This document shows, in pieces, positions 7,838 through 16,798 of a DNA stretch of 64,000 nucleotides. The notes under the pieces are model-generated. The model made no database searches and was not told where the DNA came from. It saw only the letters and a list, made by a program, of their open reading frames with translations. Positions within the stretch are counted from its first letter, which is position 1, and every line of letters begins with the position of its first letter. This DNA comes from Pseudomonadales bacterium (GTDB lineage: Bacteria > Pseudomonadota > Gammaproteobacteria > Pseudomonadales > Azotimanducaceae): NCBI GenBank assembly GCA_041395945.1, contig JAWKZN010000001.1:2046001-2110000 (forward strand), in the 5' to 3' direction. Both the position numbers and the translations under genes were made by a program.

Positions 7838-9097
7838 CTATTTTTCAGCGTCCGGCTTTTTCGCTTCCGGCATTTTTACACCTGAGCTTTTCACACCACC
7901 GCTCTGCAAGGCGTCACGAATCTCCTGCTCATGTTCGTTCAGCAGCGGTGCCCGCCGGTAGAAGCCGGCGGGTGTGTGCGTGTATTTTATCGGACTGCCG
8001 GCAATGGCAACCCGGGGGTTGTCTCCGGGGAGATCGAACTCGGTGATCATACCCCGGGCCTTGAGATGGGGATCCGCGAACAGATCTTCGGCGGTGTTGA
8101 CCGGCCCGCAGGGTACCTTGCCGCCAATGGCAGCCATGACCTGAGCCTTGGTGCGCGCGGAAGTCCAGTCTGCAATGACAGTCTCTACGAATGCCTGATT
8201 ACGGCGTCGCAGGTAGGTGTTGCGGGTCCGTTCATCGTCCACCAGATCTTCCCTCGCCATCGCGACACACAGCGCCTGCCAGTGACCGGGGCCGGGGGCT
8301 GCGATCGAAACTGCACCATCGCTGGTGGGGAAGATACCGAAGGGGCACAGATTGGGATGATGCTGGCCGCGCGGGCCCAGGGACTTCTGTTCGTAGCCGT
8401 AGTTGGCTATCACAGTTTCACTGAGAAACACCATCGCATCGTACATGCCCACATCCATGAACTGGCCTTCACCGGTCCGCCGGGCATGGTGGATCGCGGC
8501 GATCACACCCAGGGCCAGCAGCGTCCCCGGATAGATGTCGCCCACACTCACACCACTTGGAAAACCCTGACTGCCTTCCGGTCCGGTGATCTGCGCCAGT
8601 CCACCCATGCTCTGGGCAACGATGTCGTAGGCGGGCCAGTCGGCGTAGGGGCTGACACCGGTGCGCGGGTCACCGAACCCGCGGATACAGCCATAGACGA
8701 TGGCAGGGTTACGCGCACGGACGACGTCGTAGCCGATACCGAGTCTGTCCATCACACCGACGCGCATGTTCTCAACAATCGCGTCAGCGCTTTCACACAA
8801 CTGCAGCAGCGTCTCCCGATCGGCCGGGTCCTTGAGATCCAGAACGATGCTGCGCTTGTTGCGATTGATGCTCGCAAAGTAACCGCCGAAATCCACACCG
8901 CCGGCGCTTTCCGAACTGGAGTTCGCATAGTCAGGTGGCAGCGGTGGCACACTCCGGGAGCCGTCACCGGCGGGCGGTTCCACCTTGATCACATCGGCGC
9001 CGAGATCCGCAAGAATGGCAGTGCCGAAGGGGCCCGCCAGGGCCATGGTGCAGTCGACAATGGTGACGTCCGCCAGAGGACCGGTACGATTGCTCAT
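7838..9097 (-). CDS. Family III (CaiB/BaiF) CoA-transferase, 419 aa
   Basis: A family III acyl-CoA transferase, which moves CoA between organic acids through an aspartyl-CoA anhydride. The N-terminus TIVDCTMALAGPFGTAILADLGADVIKVE is diagnostic; the probable catalytic Asp is in WPAYDIVAQSMGG. The C-terminus GSPIKYTHTP...LNEHEQEI is also typical. The open frame runs upstream of 9097, but the extra residues are Cys/Arg-rich and unlike the family, so ATG 9097 is chosen; ATG 9112 is possible. It is divergent from the second MFS gene, with a very short shared promoter gap. Confidence 0.88.
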   Translation of the reverse strand: MSNRTGPLADVTIVDCTMALAGPFGTAILADLGADVIKVEPPAGDGSRSVPPLPPDYANSSSESAGGVDFGGYFASINRNKRSIVLDLKDPADRETLLQLCESADAIVENMRVGVMDRLGIGYDVVRARNPAIVYGCIRGFGDPRTGVSPYADWPAYDIVAQSMGGLAQITGPEGSQGFPSGVSVGDIYPGTLLALGVIAAIHHARRTGEGQFMDVGMYDAMVFLSETVIANYGYEQKSLGPRGQHHPNLCPFGIFPTSDGAVSIAAPGPGHWQALCVAMAREDLVDDERTRNTYLRRRNQAFVETVIADWTSARTKAQVMAAIGGKVPCGPVNTAEDLFADPHLKARGMITEFDLPGDNPRVAIAGSPIKYTHTPAGFYRRAPLLNEHEQEIRDALQSGGVKSSGVKMPEAKKPDAEK

Positions 9098-9162
9098 CAG
9101 CGTGTTCCCCATTCTCCTGCGAATTGACCTCTGGCAGCAGCAGGCGCGTACCCTGCCTGCAC

Positions 9163-10638
9163 ATGGACTCGCCAACGCCGTTCCCCGCATACTGCCCGAA
9201 TCAGGAGTGGCAGGGCCAGTATTGTGTCCCAGGTATCCGGCGAATCAGAAGCGTAGGGATTCAGAAGTTGCCTGACCATCAGAGCGCACAATCCGTGCAC
9301 CAGCCGGCTGACGTGGATGCCTATCCCACCCTGTCGGCCGCCAATTATGCCCTCGGCCTGCTCTTCGTCGCCTACATCTTCTCGTTTATCGATCGTCAGA
9401 TCCTCGCACTCCTGGTCGGACCGATCCGGGCAGAATTCGGCATATCGGACTTCCAGTACAGCCTGCTGCAGGGCGCCGCTTTCGCGCTGCTGTACACGGT
9501 GGCCGGACTGCCCATCGGCCGGCTCGCCGATCGCTACTCCCGCAAACTGATCGTATCGGTCTCCGTCTGCTTCTGGAGCCTGATGACCATGTACTGCGGG
9601 GTCACCCGCAGCTACACCGAGCTGTTCATCGCCCGCATGGGCGTCGGTGCCGGTGAGGCAGGACTGGCACCGCCCGCCTATTCGCTCATTCTCGACAGTT
9701 TCCGGCCAGCACAGGTCGGCTACGCCATGTCGTTCTACAAGCTCGGGGTACAGGTTGGCGCCGGCCTGGCGCTGGTGGTTGGTGGCGTACTGTACGACTA
9801 CTTCGACGCACTGGGCGGCCTGCAGGTACCGCTGTTCGGTCTGCTGAAACCCTGGCAGGCAACACTGATCTGCGTCGGCGCTCCCGGACTGCTGCTGAGT
9901 CTGCTGATGCTGACGATGCGGGAACCGAGCCGGAAAGGTCTGGTCACAGGCACTACGACTGAGGATCCGCAGCTTCCGCTGCGCACGATCGCGGCCTTCA
10001 TGTGGCAGCGCAGGCGGGTATTTCTTTCCCTGTTTTTCGGTTCGTCACTGATGGCGATGGCCGGTTACGGCAACGCGGCCTGGTATCCGGAATTCCTGGT
10101 GCGCAATTACGGCTTCTCGAAAAGCGAAGCCGGTGCTGCATACGGCACCATCATTCTCAGTGCCGGCAGTCTCGGCATCATGCTCGGCGCCTGGTTTGCC
10201 AGGCGCCTCGAGGGGCACGGCTACAGCGATGCCTATGTCCGCACGATCGCCATCACCGCACTGCTGACCCTCATACCGGCCGTCTATGCTCCCTTGAGTG
10301 GCGATGCGCAGGTCACATTGCTGGTGTTGTGGCCCGCCGTACTGCTCGGCGCCTCCTATATGGGGGTGCTGGCGGTCTCCTTCGTCGTCATCACACCCAA
10401 TCAGATGCGCGGTCAGATCACTGCGGTGTATATCTTTGTGACCAACATCCTCGGGATGGCACTGGGTACCAGCGTGCTCGCTGCGTTCACCGATTTTCTG
10501 TACCAGGACGATGGGCTGCTGCACTATTCGATCGCAACCGCCAATGCGCTGTTTTATCCGGCAGCCGCACTGCTGTTCTGGTACTGCCTGCCCGCCTATC
10601 GGGCCTGTATCGCCGAAGGCGGTCAGTGGCGAATCTGA
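9163..10638 (+). CDS. MFS transporter, spinster-like, about 490 aa
   Basis: A 12-helix MFS carrier. Helix 1 (YALGLLFVAYIFSFIDRQIL) carries the FIDRQ signature of the spinster-type subgroup, and the helix 2-3 loop has GRLADRYSRK. The N-terminal start is unsure: the frame is open to a TTG at 9124, ATG is at 9163 and GTG at 9295. The about 45 residues before the first helix look weakly coding, so 9295 may be the true start. Twenty bases downstream, an acyl-CoA synthetase starts on the same strand. Import of a carboxylic acid followed by CoA activation is a reasonable inference. Confidence 0.82.
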   Translation: MDSPTPFPAYCPNQEWQGQYCVPGIRRIRSVGIQKLPDHQSAQSVHQPADVDAYPTLSAANYALGLLFVAYIFSFIDRQILALLVGPIRAEFGISDFQYSLLQGAAFALLYTVAGLPIGRLADRYSRKLIVSVSVCFWSLMTMYCGVTRSYTELFIARMGVGAGEAGLAPPAYSLILDSFRPAQVGYAMSFYKLGVQVGAGLALVVGGVLYDYFDALGGLQVPLFGLLKPWQATLICVGAPGLLLSLLMLTMREPSRKGLVTGTTTEDPQLPLRTIAAFMWQRRRVFLSLFFGSSLMAMAGYGNAAWYPEFLVRNYGFSKSEAGAAYGTIILSAGSLGIMLGAWFARRLEGHGYSDAYVRTIAITALLTLIPAVYAPLSGDAQVTLLVLWPAVLLGASYMGVLAVSFVVITPNQMRGQITAVYIFVTNILGMALGTSVLAAFTDFLYQDDGLLHYSIATANALFYPAAALLFWYCLPAYRACIAEGGQWRI

Positions 10639-10655
10639 GACAAGGAGAACAGAAC

Positions 10656-12185
10656 ATGTATCCAGGACACTGGGCCAGGGTGCAGGGCGATCGCCCGGCG
10701 GTGATCAATGCGGACACTGGCGCCGCTCTCACCTGGAAGGTGCTCGATGAACGGTCCAATCAGGTGGCGCGTCTGCTCAGGGCGCGCGGGCTGAACACGG
10801 GCGATCATGTGGCCCTGCTCATGGACAACCGCCTGCCTTTCTTTGAGATCGCCTGGGGTGCGTTTCGATCGGGCCTCTATCTTACCTGCATCAACCGCTA
10901 TCTCACGGCCGAGGAGGCCGCTTATATCGTCGAGGATTCCGGCGCGCGCGCGCTCATCGTCGCAGCCGGTCTGCCGATCGTCGATGAACTGCTGGAACTG
11001 ATCCCTGACTGCCCGACCCGCCTGATTGCAGACGGCGACGTCCAGGGATGGGAGAATTACGACAGCCTTCGGACTGCCCAGTCCACCCTGCCGCTCGATG
11101 AGGAGCCGATGGGTGATTCGATGCTGTACAGCTCAGGTACGACCGGCCGCCCCAAGGGGATCAAACGCCCACTGACCGGTCTGCCGGTTTCGGAGGGCAT
11201 ACCCGGTCTCGATCGCACCAGTCCGTTCGGCTTCGACGAGCACAGCATTTATCTCTCGCCGGCTCCGCTCTACCACGCAGCACCTTTCGGTTACTGCATG
11301 CGCACACTGGCCATGGGAGGAACCGTGGTGATGATGGAGCGCTTCGATCCGGATCTGGCCCTGGCTTACATCGAACGCTATCGAGTCACCCACAGTCAGT
11401 GGGTACCCACCATGTTCGTGCGGATGTTGAAGCTGGAACCGGAACGAAGGGGTGCATTCGATCTGTCGAGTCATCGTTGCGCCATCCATGCCGCCGCACC
11501 CTGCCCGGTGGAGGTGAAGAAGCAGATGATGGACTGGTGGGGCCCTATTCTCTGGGAGTACTACGCAGGCACCGAACGCAATGGCTCCACGGTCATCGGT
11601 CCGCAGGAGTGGCTCGCGCACCCGGGTTCGGTAGGCAGGGCGCGCAGCGGTGTGCTGCACATCTGTGATGAAGCAGGCAACGAACTACCGGCAGGTGCCG
11701 AAGGTCTCGTCTACTTCGAACAACCAGCCAGACCCTTCGTGTATCACAATGCACCGGAGAAAACGGCGGAATCCGCACACCCGTTTCACGATAACTGGAC
11801 CGCACTGGGTGACGTGGGTTACGTGGACGACGAAGGTTACCTGTATCTCACTGACCGCAAAGCCTATCTGATCATCTCAGGGGGTGTGAACATCTACCCC
11901 AGGGAAATCGAAGACGTGATCATTCTCCACGAAGCGGTGGCAGACGTTGCAGTGTTCGGTGTCCCGAATCCCGACTTTGGAGAGGAAGTGAAGGCTGTAG
12001 TGCAGACGGTCGACGGCGTGTGTGCCGACGCCGCCCTGGCTGAAGAGCTGCGCGCCTTCACCCGCCGGCATCTGGCCGCCTACAAGGTGCCGCGCAGCGT
12101 GGACTTCGAGCACGAACTGCCGAGGCTGCCCACGGGCAAGCTGTACAAGCGCCTGTTGAAAGACAGGTACTGGAAGAAGCCCTGA
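10656..12185 (+). CDS. AMP-forming acyl-CoA synthetase, 509 aa
   Basis: A class I adenylate-forming enzyme that activates a carboxylic acid with ATP and CoA. Motifs are the P-loop YSSGTTGRPKG, the YYAGTERNG segment, the hinge GYLYLTDRKAYLIISGG and the C-terminal catalytic lysine in LPTGKLYKR. A longer frame exists upstream, but it overlaps the MFS gene, and AAGGAGAAC precedes ATG 10656. Family members of this length handle medium or long acyl chains, cholate or aromatic acids; the substrate cannot be assigned. It is likely co-transcribed with the MFS carrier. Confidence 0.92.
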   Translation: MYPGHWARVQGDRPAVINADTGAALTWKVLDERSNQVARLLRARGLNTGDHVALLMDNRLPFFEIAWGAFRSGLYLTCINRYLTAEEAAYIVEDSGARALIVAAGLPIVDELLELIPDCPTRLIADGDVQGWENYDSLRTAQSTLPLDEEPMGDSMLYSSGTTGRPKGIKRPLTGLPVSEGIPGLDRTSPFGFDEHSIYLSPAPLYHAAPFGYCMRTLAMGGTVVMMERFDPDLALAYIERYRVTHSQWVPTMFVRMLKLEPERRGAFDLSSHRCAIHAAAPCPVEVKKQMMDWWGPILWEYYAGTERNGSTVIGPQEWLAHPGSVGRARSGVLHICDEAGNELPAGAEGLVYFEQPARPFVYHNAPEKTAESAHPFHDNWTALGDVGYVDDEGYLYLTDRKAYLIISGGVNIYPREIEDVIILHEAVADVAVFGVPNPDFGEEVKAVVQTVDGVCADAALAEELRAFTRRHLAAYKVPRSVDFEHELPRLPTGKLYKRLLKDRYWKKP

Positions 12186-12254
12186 CCGCTCACCCGTACA
12201 GCCGACGATCCGAAATCGAGACATCCTGATGCCAGCTGGACGGGACGACGCGCT

Positions 12255-13334
12255 TTGAAAAATCTACTGCTGATGCTGCTGTCCGGGATTGCTGGTCTGC
12301 TGTGCATGGAGGGCGTGCTTCGATTGACCCTGGAACCCAGCCAGATCTACAGCAGCTTCGATACCCTGCCGGTACGTAATCAATGGCGTAACGAAGTGCA
12401 GTTCTGGGAGAAGTATCGGGATTCAGGAGACATCGACTTTGCCACCTTCGATCCCCTGCTCGGCTGGGATTTCCAGAATGATGGCAGGCGATTCGCCGGA
12501 GATTCCACGATCTCGGAGGTACCTGCTCCACACAAACTGAGAATCCTCTGTATAGGAGATTCCTTTGTGTGGGGAAATGAAGTCGAACCTGATGAAAATT
12601 TCCCCGCCCTGCTCGCGGCCCGTTTGCCGTCGGCTGAGGTGCTCAATATGGGCGTGCCCGGCTTCGGAATCGATCAGGCCTACCTCAAGTACCAGCATTT
12701 CGGTGCGCGTTACCAGCCGGATGTGGTCGTGTTCGGAATCTACACGTCGGACTACGAACGCAGCAGTATGAGCTTCTCCACCTTCGCCAAACCCAGATTC
12801 GCGGTGGAAGGCAGCAGTGTCACACTCACCAATCAGCCCGTACCGTCACCTGCCGATGAACTGCAACGCATCGGCGCGGCGCTCGAGGGGCGCTGGTGGT
12901 TGACCGAACTGGCAAAGAACGCACTCGCGAAACTCCGCGTCGGGGAAACCGACAGGCAAACTTATCTGCGTTCGATGGACCAGGTGGTCTCTTATCTGCT
13001 CAGCGCATTGCAGAATTCGCTGCACCCGGATCAGCGGCTGGTGATCCTGCATATACCCCGTGCCGAAGCTTTTCTGGCACCCGATCCGCTGGAGGCGGAT
13101 ATCGAGTCCCGCCTGCGGGCGATCTACGCCGCACTCGAACTGCCAGTGATCGATCTCGGTGAAGCTTTTCTGCGTGGCGCAACCCGTGAGGAGGTCGTGG
13201 CGACTCATTACGTGCACCGACCGAACGGTTCCATAGGACACCTGAGCCCGCTCGGTCACGCGCGGATCGCCGATCTGCTCGAGTCCTGGCTGCAGTCACC
13301 GGCAGCAATGGGTATCATGCGCGCGCCTGATTGA
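12255..13334 (+). CDS. SGNH/GDSL-type hydrolase with N-terminal membrane anchor, 359 aa
   Basis: A signal-anchor helix at residues 3-24 precedes an SGNH hydrolase domain. Block I is IGDSFVWGNEV (Gly101-Asp102-Ser103, Ser as probable nucleophile). Gly and Asn blocks follow in MGVPGFGIDQ, and the catalytic His is probably in GHLSPLGHARIADLL near the C-terminus. Proteins of this form deacylate lipids or polysaccharides at the envelope. The start is TTG with only a weak GGGACGA upstream; ATG 12273 is an alternative but would shorten the anchor. It follows the synthetase by about 70 bases; the natural substrate is unknown. Confidence 0.75.
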   Translation: MKNLLLMLLSGIAGLLCMEGVLRLTLEPSQIYSSFDTLPVRNQWRNEVQFWEKYRDSGDIDFATFDPLLGWDFQNDGRRFAGDSTISEVPAPHKLRILCIGDSFVWGNEVEPDENFPALLAARLPSAEVLNMGVPGFGIDQAYLKYQHFGARYQPDVVVFGIYTSDYERSSMSFSTFAKPRFAVEGSSVTLTNQPVPSPADELQRIGAALEGRWWLTELAKNALAKLRVGETDRQTYLRSMDQVVSYLLSALQNSLHPDQRLVILHIPRAEAFLAPDPLEADIESRLRAIYAALELPVIDLGEAFLRGATREEVVATHYVHRPNGSIGHLSPLGHARIADLLESWLQSPAAMGIMRAPD

Positions 13335-13402
13335 AGGCAACGGCCAGTGGCCGGTGCCGCAAGGATGACAAGGACGCTCCGTGAATAGCTGGAAGGACTG
13401 AA

Positions 13403-14809
13403 GTGCCTCTTTCGCAGAAAAATCGATTCAGCACAGGGTGTTTGTACCTGGCACTGCTCGCCGGTGGCATGGAGAGCGTCCAGGCACAACCGCCGATCAC
13501 CCGCATTCCGTTCGAATCATCCGAGCCCGGCTCGGTTGCCGTCGGATTCGCCTGGCGCTGGGGTGACAGCCCCTACGTGGATGTCGATGACATCGGCAGT
13601 ATCTACGGCAATAACTCGAGCGACCTCGTCCCCCTCTACCTTTACGAAGGCAAACGGCTGTTTGCCCACGGGACCGAAGCGGGTATCCATATGCTCCCGG
13701 ATCGGCCTGTCCGAGTGGACCTGATCGCACGCTATCGACTCGACCGGCTCGAAGTCGAAGCCAGCGAATTCTACGCAGGCATGAGTGACCGGAAGCAGTC
13801 ACTGGACGGTGGAGTGGCACTCACACTGGAGCAGCCCTGGGGTACAGTCGCCTTCACCGCCGTTTCCGATCTGCTGGCAAGACACAATGGTGAGGAACTC
13901 GACCTCACCTACCTGCTGCCGCTCGAATATGGTCGCTGGACCTTCACGCCAAGCGCAAGCCTGGTGTATCAGAGCCGCGATCTCACTGACTACTATTTCG
14001 GTGTCAGTGATTCCGAGGCCCGTGTCGATCGTCCCGCCTACAGACCGGACAGCGCCCTGTTCTGGCGCGCAGGACTCAACACGTCCTATCAGCTCAGCAG
14101 AAATCTGCAGTTGTTTGCCAACGTTTCCTATACGGCGCTCGACGAGACCGTGCAGGACAGTCCCCTCACCGATCGTGACAACCTCTTCGCCAGCTTCGTG
14201 GGCGGCAGTTACACCCTGGGCAATGCGTTGCCCAAACCCGGAGAGAAGGGTACCTGGAGCTATCGGATCAATGCCGGCTACACCGGAGAGGCCACCTTTG
14301 CAAAAACCCACACCGGCGATCTGCGCCGATACAAGGATCTGGATTCGAGCATGGCGGGCTTTACCATCGGCAAGCTGTTCAACGACGGCCGCCGCGCGGA
14401 TCTCTGGGGCAGGATCTCTGTCAACCGTCATTTTCAGGACGGATATCAGAAAGACTTCTTCGAATACGTCGCCTATGTGATGGCAATGGGCAGTGGTTAT
14501 GCACCCTGGTCAGACAGGGAACTGTTCCGCTATGGATTCGGATTCGGCATCTCCTATGCCGAGCGAATACCCTATGCAGAGCGCATCAAGCAGATCAGAC
14601 ATGGTGATGAAGTCAGTCACTGGCTGAACTATCTCGAAGCCCAGGTCGACTTTCCGCTGCAGAATCTCTTCGGCAAACGCGCGCCAAGGGACTGCTACAT
14701 CGGTCTGTCGCTGGTGCATCGCTCCGGCATTTTCGGCGGGTCGGACATGCTCGGTAACACCGACGGTGGATCTGAGATCGTGACAGGACACATCGAATGC
14801 AAACGCTGA
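13403..14809 (+). CDS. MipA/OmpV-family outer-membrane protein, 468 aa
   Basis: A signal peptide ending at VQAQ is followed by alternating amphipathic strands of a beta-barrel. The diagnostic MipA/OmpV segment LTDYYFGVSDSEA...RPAYRPDSA lies near residues 193-213. MipA was described as a scaffold between a lytic transglycosylase and a penicillin-binding protein; the family also includes osmoregulated OmpV. At 468 residues it is clearly longer than the usual about 250-residue members, with an extended C-terminal half. The start is GTG with GGAAGGA upstream. Its last 13 bases overlap the SYLF lipoprotein gene, so they are probably one operon. Confidence 0.8.
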   Translation: MPLSQKNRFSTGCLYLALLAGGMESVQAQPPITRIPFESSEPGSVAVGFAWRWGDSPYVDVDDIGSIYGNNSSDLVPLYLYEGKRLFAHGTEAGIHMLPDRPVRVDLIARYRLDRLEVEASEFYAGMSDRKQSLDGGVALTLEQPWGTVAFTAVSDLLARHNGEELDLTYLLPLEYGRWTFTPSASLVYQSRDLTDYYFGVSDSEARVDRPAYRPDSALFWRAGLNTSYQLSRNLQLFANVSYTALDETVQDSPLTDRDNLFASFVGGSYTLGNALPKPGEKGTWSYRINAGYTGEATFAKTHTGDLRRYKDLDSSMAGFTIGKLFNDGRRADLWGRISVNRHFQDGYQKDFFEYVAYVMAMGSGYAPWSDRELFRYGFGFGISYAERIPYAERIKQIRHGDEVSHWLNYLEAQVDFPLQNLFGKRAPRDCYIGLSLVHRSGIFGGSDMLGNTDGGSEIVTGHIECKR

Positions 14810-15414
14810 TACACACAGCCACAGGCACCCGATCAACACAGTTGCTCGATCGCCTGCTGAGAGTGCTGCTGGTGGCGCTGATTACGCTCAGTATCCCGGC
14901 GTGCAGCCTCAAACCCATAGAGAGGTCCGATCTCTCCGCACAGCGGGTGGCCGGCGTGCGCGAAGCCCTCGCGGAGATGCGCAGAGACGAGCGTCTGGCC
15001 GCTTTCTTCGCTGAAGCCGAAGTCATCGCCCTGTATCCCTCCAGCGCACGGGCCGGATCCGCCTTCGGCGGTGCCTATGGTCGCGGTCTGGTGTTCGACA
15101 AAGCCGGTACGGTCATTGCGCATACCCGCATGTGGCAGCTCAGCGTGGGCGCCCAGCTCGGTGGCCAGGTCTACCGGCAGATACTCTTTTTCCGGACACA
15201 GGAAGCCTATACACGCTTCCTCAGTGTGCCCTCGGAGTTCGCCGGTCAGGCCAATCTGGCCCTGGCTACCCTCGGGATTGCCTCGACCCCTTCCTTCGAC
15301 ACGGAGATCGCGCTCTTCACCCAGCTCCGGGGCGGCCTGTTGCTGGAAGCCACGGTGGGGGCACATGCTTACGACTTTGCACCCATCGAAGATCGCAAGG
15401 GAGCCTCTGATTAA
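14797..15414 (+). CDS. SYLF/Ysc84-like lipoprotein, 205 aa
   Basis: The N-terminus has a hydrophobic segment ending in a lipobox-like IPAC, so it is probably lipidated at Cys36 and exported. The rest resembles SYLF (YSC84) domains: AEVIALYPSSARAGSAFGGAYGRGLVF, then QLGGQVYRQILFFRTQEAYTRF and a final LLLEATVGAHAY. SYLF domains bind lipids. It starts inside the 3' end of the MipA/OmpV gene (13-base overlap), which implies translational coupling and a shared envelope role. The exact function is unknown. Confidence 0.7.
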   Translation: MQTLIHTATGTRSTQLLDRLLRVLLVALITLSIPACSLKPIERSDLSAQRVAGVREALAEMRRDERLAAFFAEAEVIALYPSSARAGSAFGGAYGRGLVFDKAGTVIAHTRMWQLSVGAQLGGQVYRQILFFRTQEAYTRFLSVPSEFAGQANLALATLGIASTPSFDTEIALFTQLRGGLLLEATVGAHAYDFAPIEDRKGASD

Positions 15415-15438
15415 GCCTCCCCAGGAGGAACCATCAGC

Positions 15439-16188
15439 ATGCGACACCGCTTCCTCATTGTGGCGACATTCTGCTGCCTGCTAGAGTCGACCCTGATCGC
15501 CAGCAATCTGCAGGCTGCAGGTGAACCGGACATGACTGCGCGCATAGATGCACTGATGACCGAAATCCGCCGCGATACCAGGGAAACTCGCCACTACACC
15601 GGTCGCGACACTCTCGATGAACGCGTCATGGACGCCATGCGCCGGGTACCCCGGCATCGGTTCGTGCCAGCGGATTCGGAACTCTACGCCTGGGAAAATA
15701 GACCACTCCCGATCGGCTACCGGCAGACCATTTCCCAGCCTTTCATCGTGGCACTGATGACAGACCTTCTGGAACTGCAGCCGCAACACAGGGTGCTGGA
15801 GATCGGTACCGGCTCCGGCTATCAGGCAGCCGTGTTGTCGCTGCTGGTGAGCGAGGTGTACAGCATCGAAATCGTGCCGGAGCTCGCCGCACAGGCCGGC
15901 GATCGACTCGCATCCCTCGGCTACGACAATGTCAGCGTGCGGGCAGGCGATGGCTGGCACGGCTGGGCGGAGGCCGCACCCTTCGATCGCATCATCGTCA
16001 CCGCAGTAGGCGATGAGATTCCGCCGCGACTGCTCGAACAACTGAAAACCGGCGGCCGCATGGTGATGCCGATCGGTCCTCACCACGCCGGTCAGAATCT
16101 CACCCTGATCGACAAAACGGCCGCGGGCATCACCACGAAAGAGATTCTTCCCGTACAGTTCGTGCCGCTGACGCGACTTCCGGAATAG
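15439..16188 (+). CDS. pcm: Exported protein-L-isoaspartate O-methyltransferase, 249 aa
   Basis: PIMT methylates L-isoaspartyl residues in damaged proteins using S-adenosylmethionine. Diagnostic segments are RVPRHRFVP, the substrate-site loop GYRQTISQPFIVALM, and the SAM-binding VLEIGTGSGYQAAVL. It differs from cytosolic PIMT by about 25 N-terminal residues that look like a signal peptide (hydrophobic core, then LQAAG). AGGAGG is positioned correctly for this ATG, supporting the exported form. It is last in the MipA-SYLF-PIMT group. How SAM would be supplied outside the cytosol is unclear. Confidence 0.88.
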   Translation: MRHRFLIVATFCCLLESTLIASNLQAAGEPDMTARIDALMTEIRRDTRETRHYTGRDTLDERVMDAMRRVPRHRFVPADSELYAWENRPLPIGYRQTISQPFIVALMTDLLELQPQHRVLEIGTGSGYQAAVLSLLVSEVYSIEIVPELAAQAGDRLASLGYDNVSVRAGDGWHGWAEAAPFDRIIVTAVGDEIPPRLLEQLKTGGRMVMPIGPHHAGQNLTLIDKTAAGITTKEILPVQFVPLTRLPE

Positions 16189-16364
16189 CGCTGCTGGCAC
16201 GCGAGTGGCTGCGACTTTCAGATCCGAACTCGTGCAGCCGGTTGGATTGTTGGAAGCAGGGGGGAGGCAGGGGAATACTGAGACCTCGCGATTGGCTGAC
16301 TGTGTGCGTGGTGCCCGAAACGAAAGACCACACCGCTTAAGCCGGACTTGGAAGAGCGTTACGG
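16189..16364. other. Intergenic stretch before palindromic copy 2
   Basis: This is part of the 375-base gap between the convergent PIMT and CPXCG genes. Before the palindromic element I see no credible gene, only short frames without family resemblance. The G-run GGGGGGAGGCAGGGG near 16259-16273 is the only notable local feature. Confidence 0.5.
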
Positions 16365-16504
16365 ATGCGGGGGTGGGCCGGGGTATGGCGGACCGTGTAG
16401 CGACGCCGACGATGCCGAACAGCCCCGCTTCGGGGCTGGTCGGTTGAGGAGGGAATCGCGGAGCGACGGAGCGAGGTCCGCCATACCCCGGCCGACCCCC
16501 GCAT
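16365..16504. repeat. Long palindromic intergenic element, copy 2
   Basis: Arms of 30 bases at 16365-16394 and 16475-16504 are reverse complements with a single mismatch. The centre carries its own hairpin: AGCCCCG, loop CTT, CGGGGCT (16421-16437). The inner arm word TGGCGGACCGTG plus AGCGA on the left, and GAGCG with GGTCCGCCA on the right, matches copy 1 at 1517-1646, while the central sequences differ. It lies in a convergent gap like copy 1. Confidence 0.85.
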
Positions 16505-16563
16505 GTGGAACACCACTCGCCCCAATTCCGTCCTAGCGAGTGCGGACTCCAGCCCGGCTACCG

Positions 16564-16761
16564 TCAGGCGTCATTCTCCCCCCGCACCTGCACCACCGCC
16601 TCACCTCCGGCATCTTCGAAGACGCTCACGACCATCGGCCGACAGCACACGTAGCAGTCTTCGATGTATTCCTGATCCAGCGCGCTGAGGTCGATCACGA
16701 TCTCGAAGCGTTCGCCGCAGTACGGACAGTGGATGTCCTGTGCCCGGGTTTCCAGCCTCAC
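16564..16761 (-). CDS. CPXCG-motif cysteine-rich small protein, 65 aa
   Basis: A small protein of the CPXCG family, with Cys12-Pro-Tyr-Cys15-Gly and a second pair Cys36-Tyr-Val-Cys39-Cys40 that can bind one zinc. The family is widespread in gammaproteobacteria and has no established function that I know of. I chose GTG 16761 because GAGGGG lies seven bases upstream; TTG 16767 would add two residues. It starts 37 bases after the CtaA stop on the same strand and may share its transcript. Confidence 0.82.
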   Translation of the reverse strand: MRLETRAQDIHCPYCGERFEIVIDLSALDQEYIEDCYVCCRPMVVSVFEDAGGEAVVQVRGENDA

Positions 16762-16798
16762 AGCCAAACCCCTCGCCCGGGATCTGCCAGTGCGCGGA

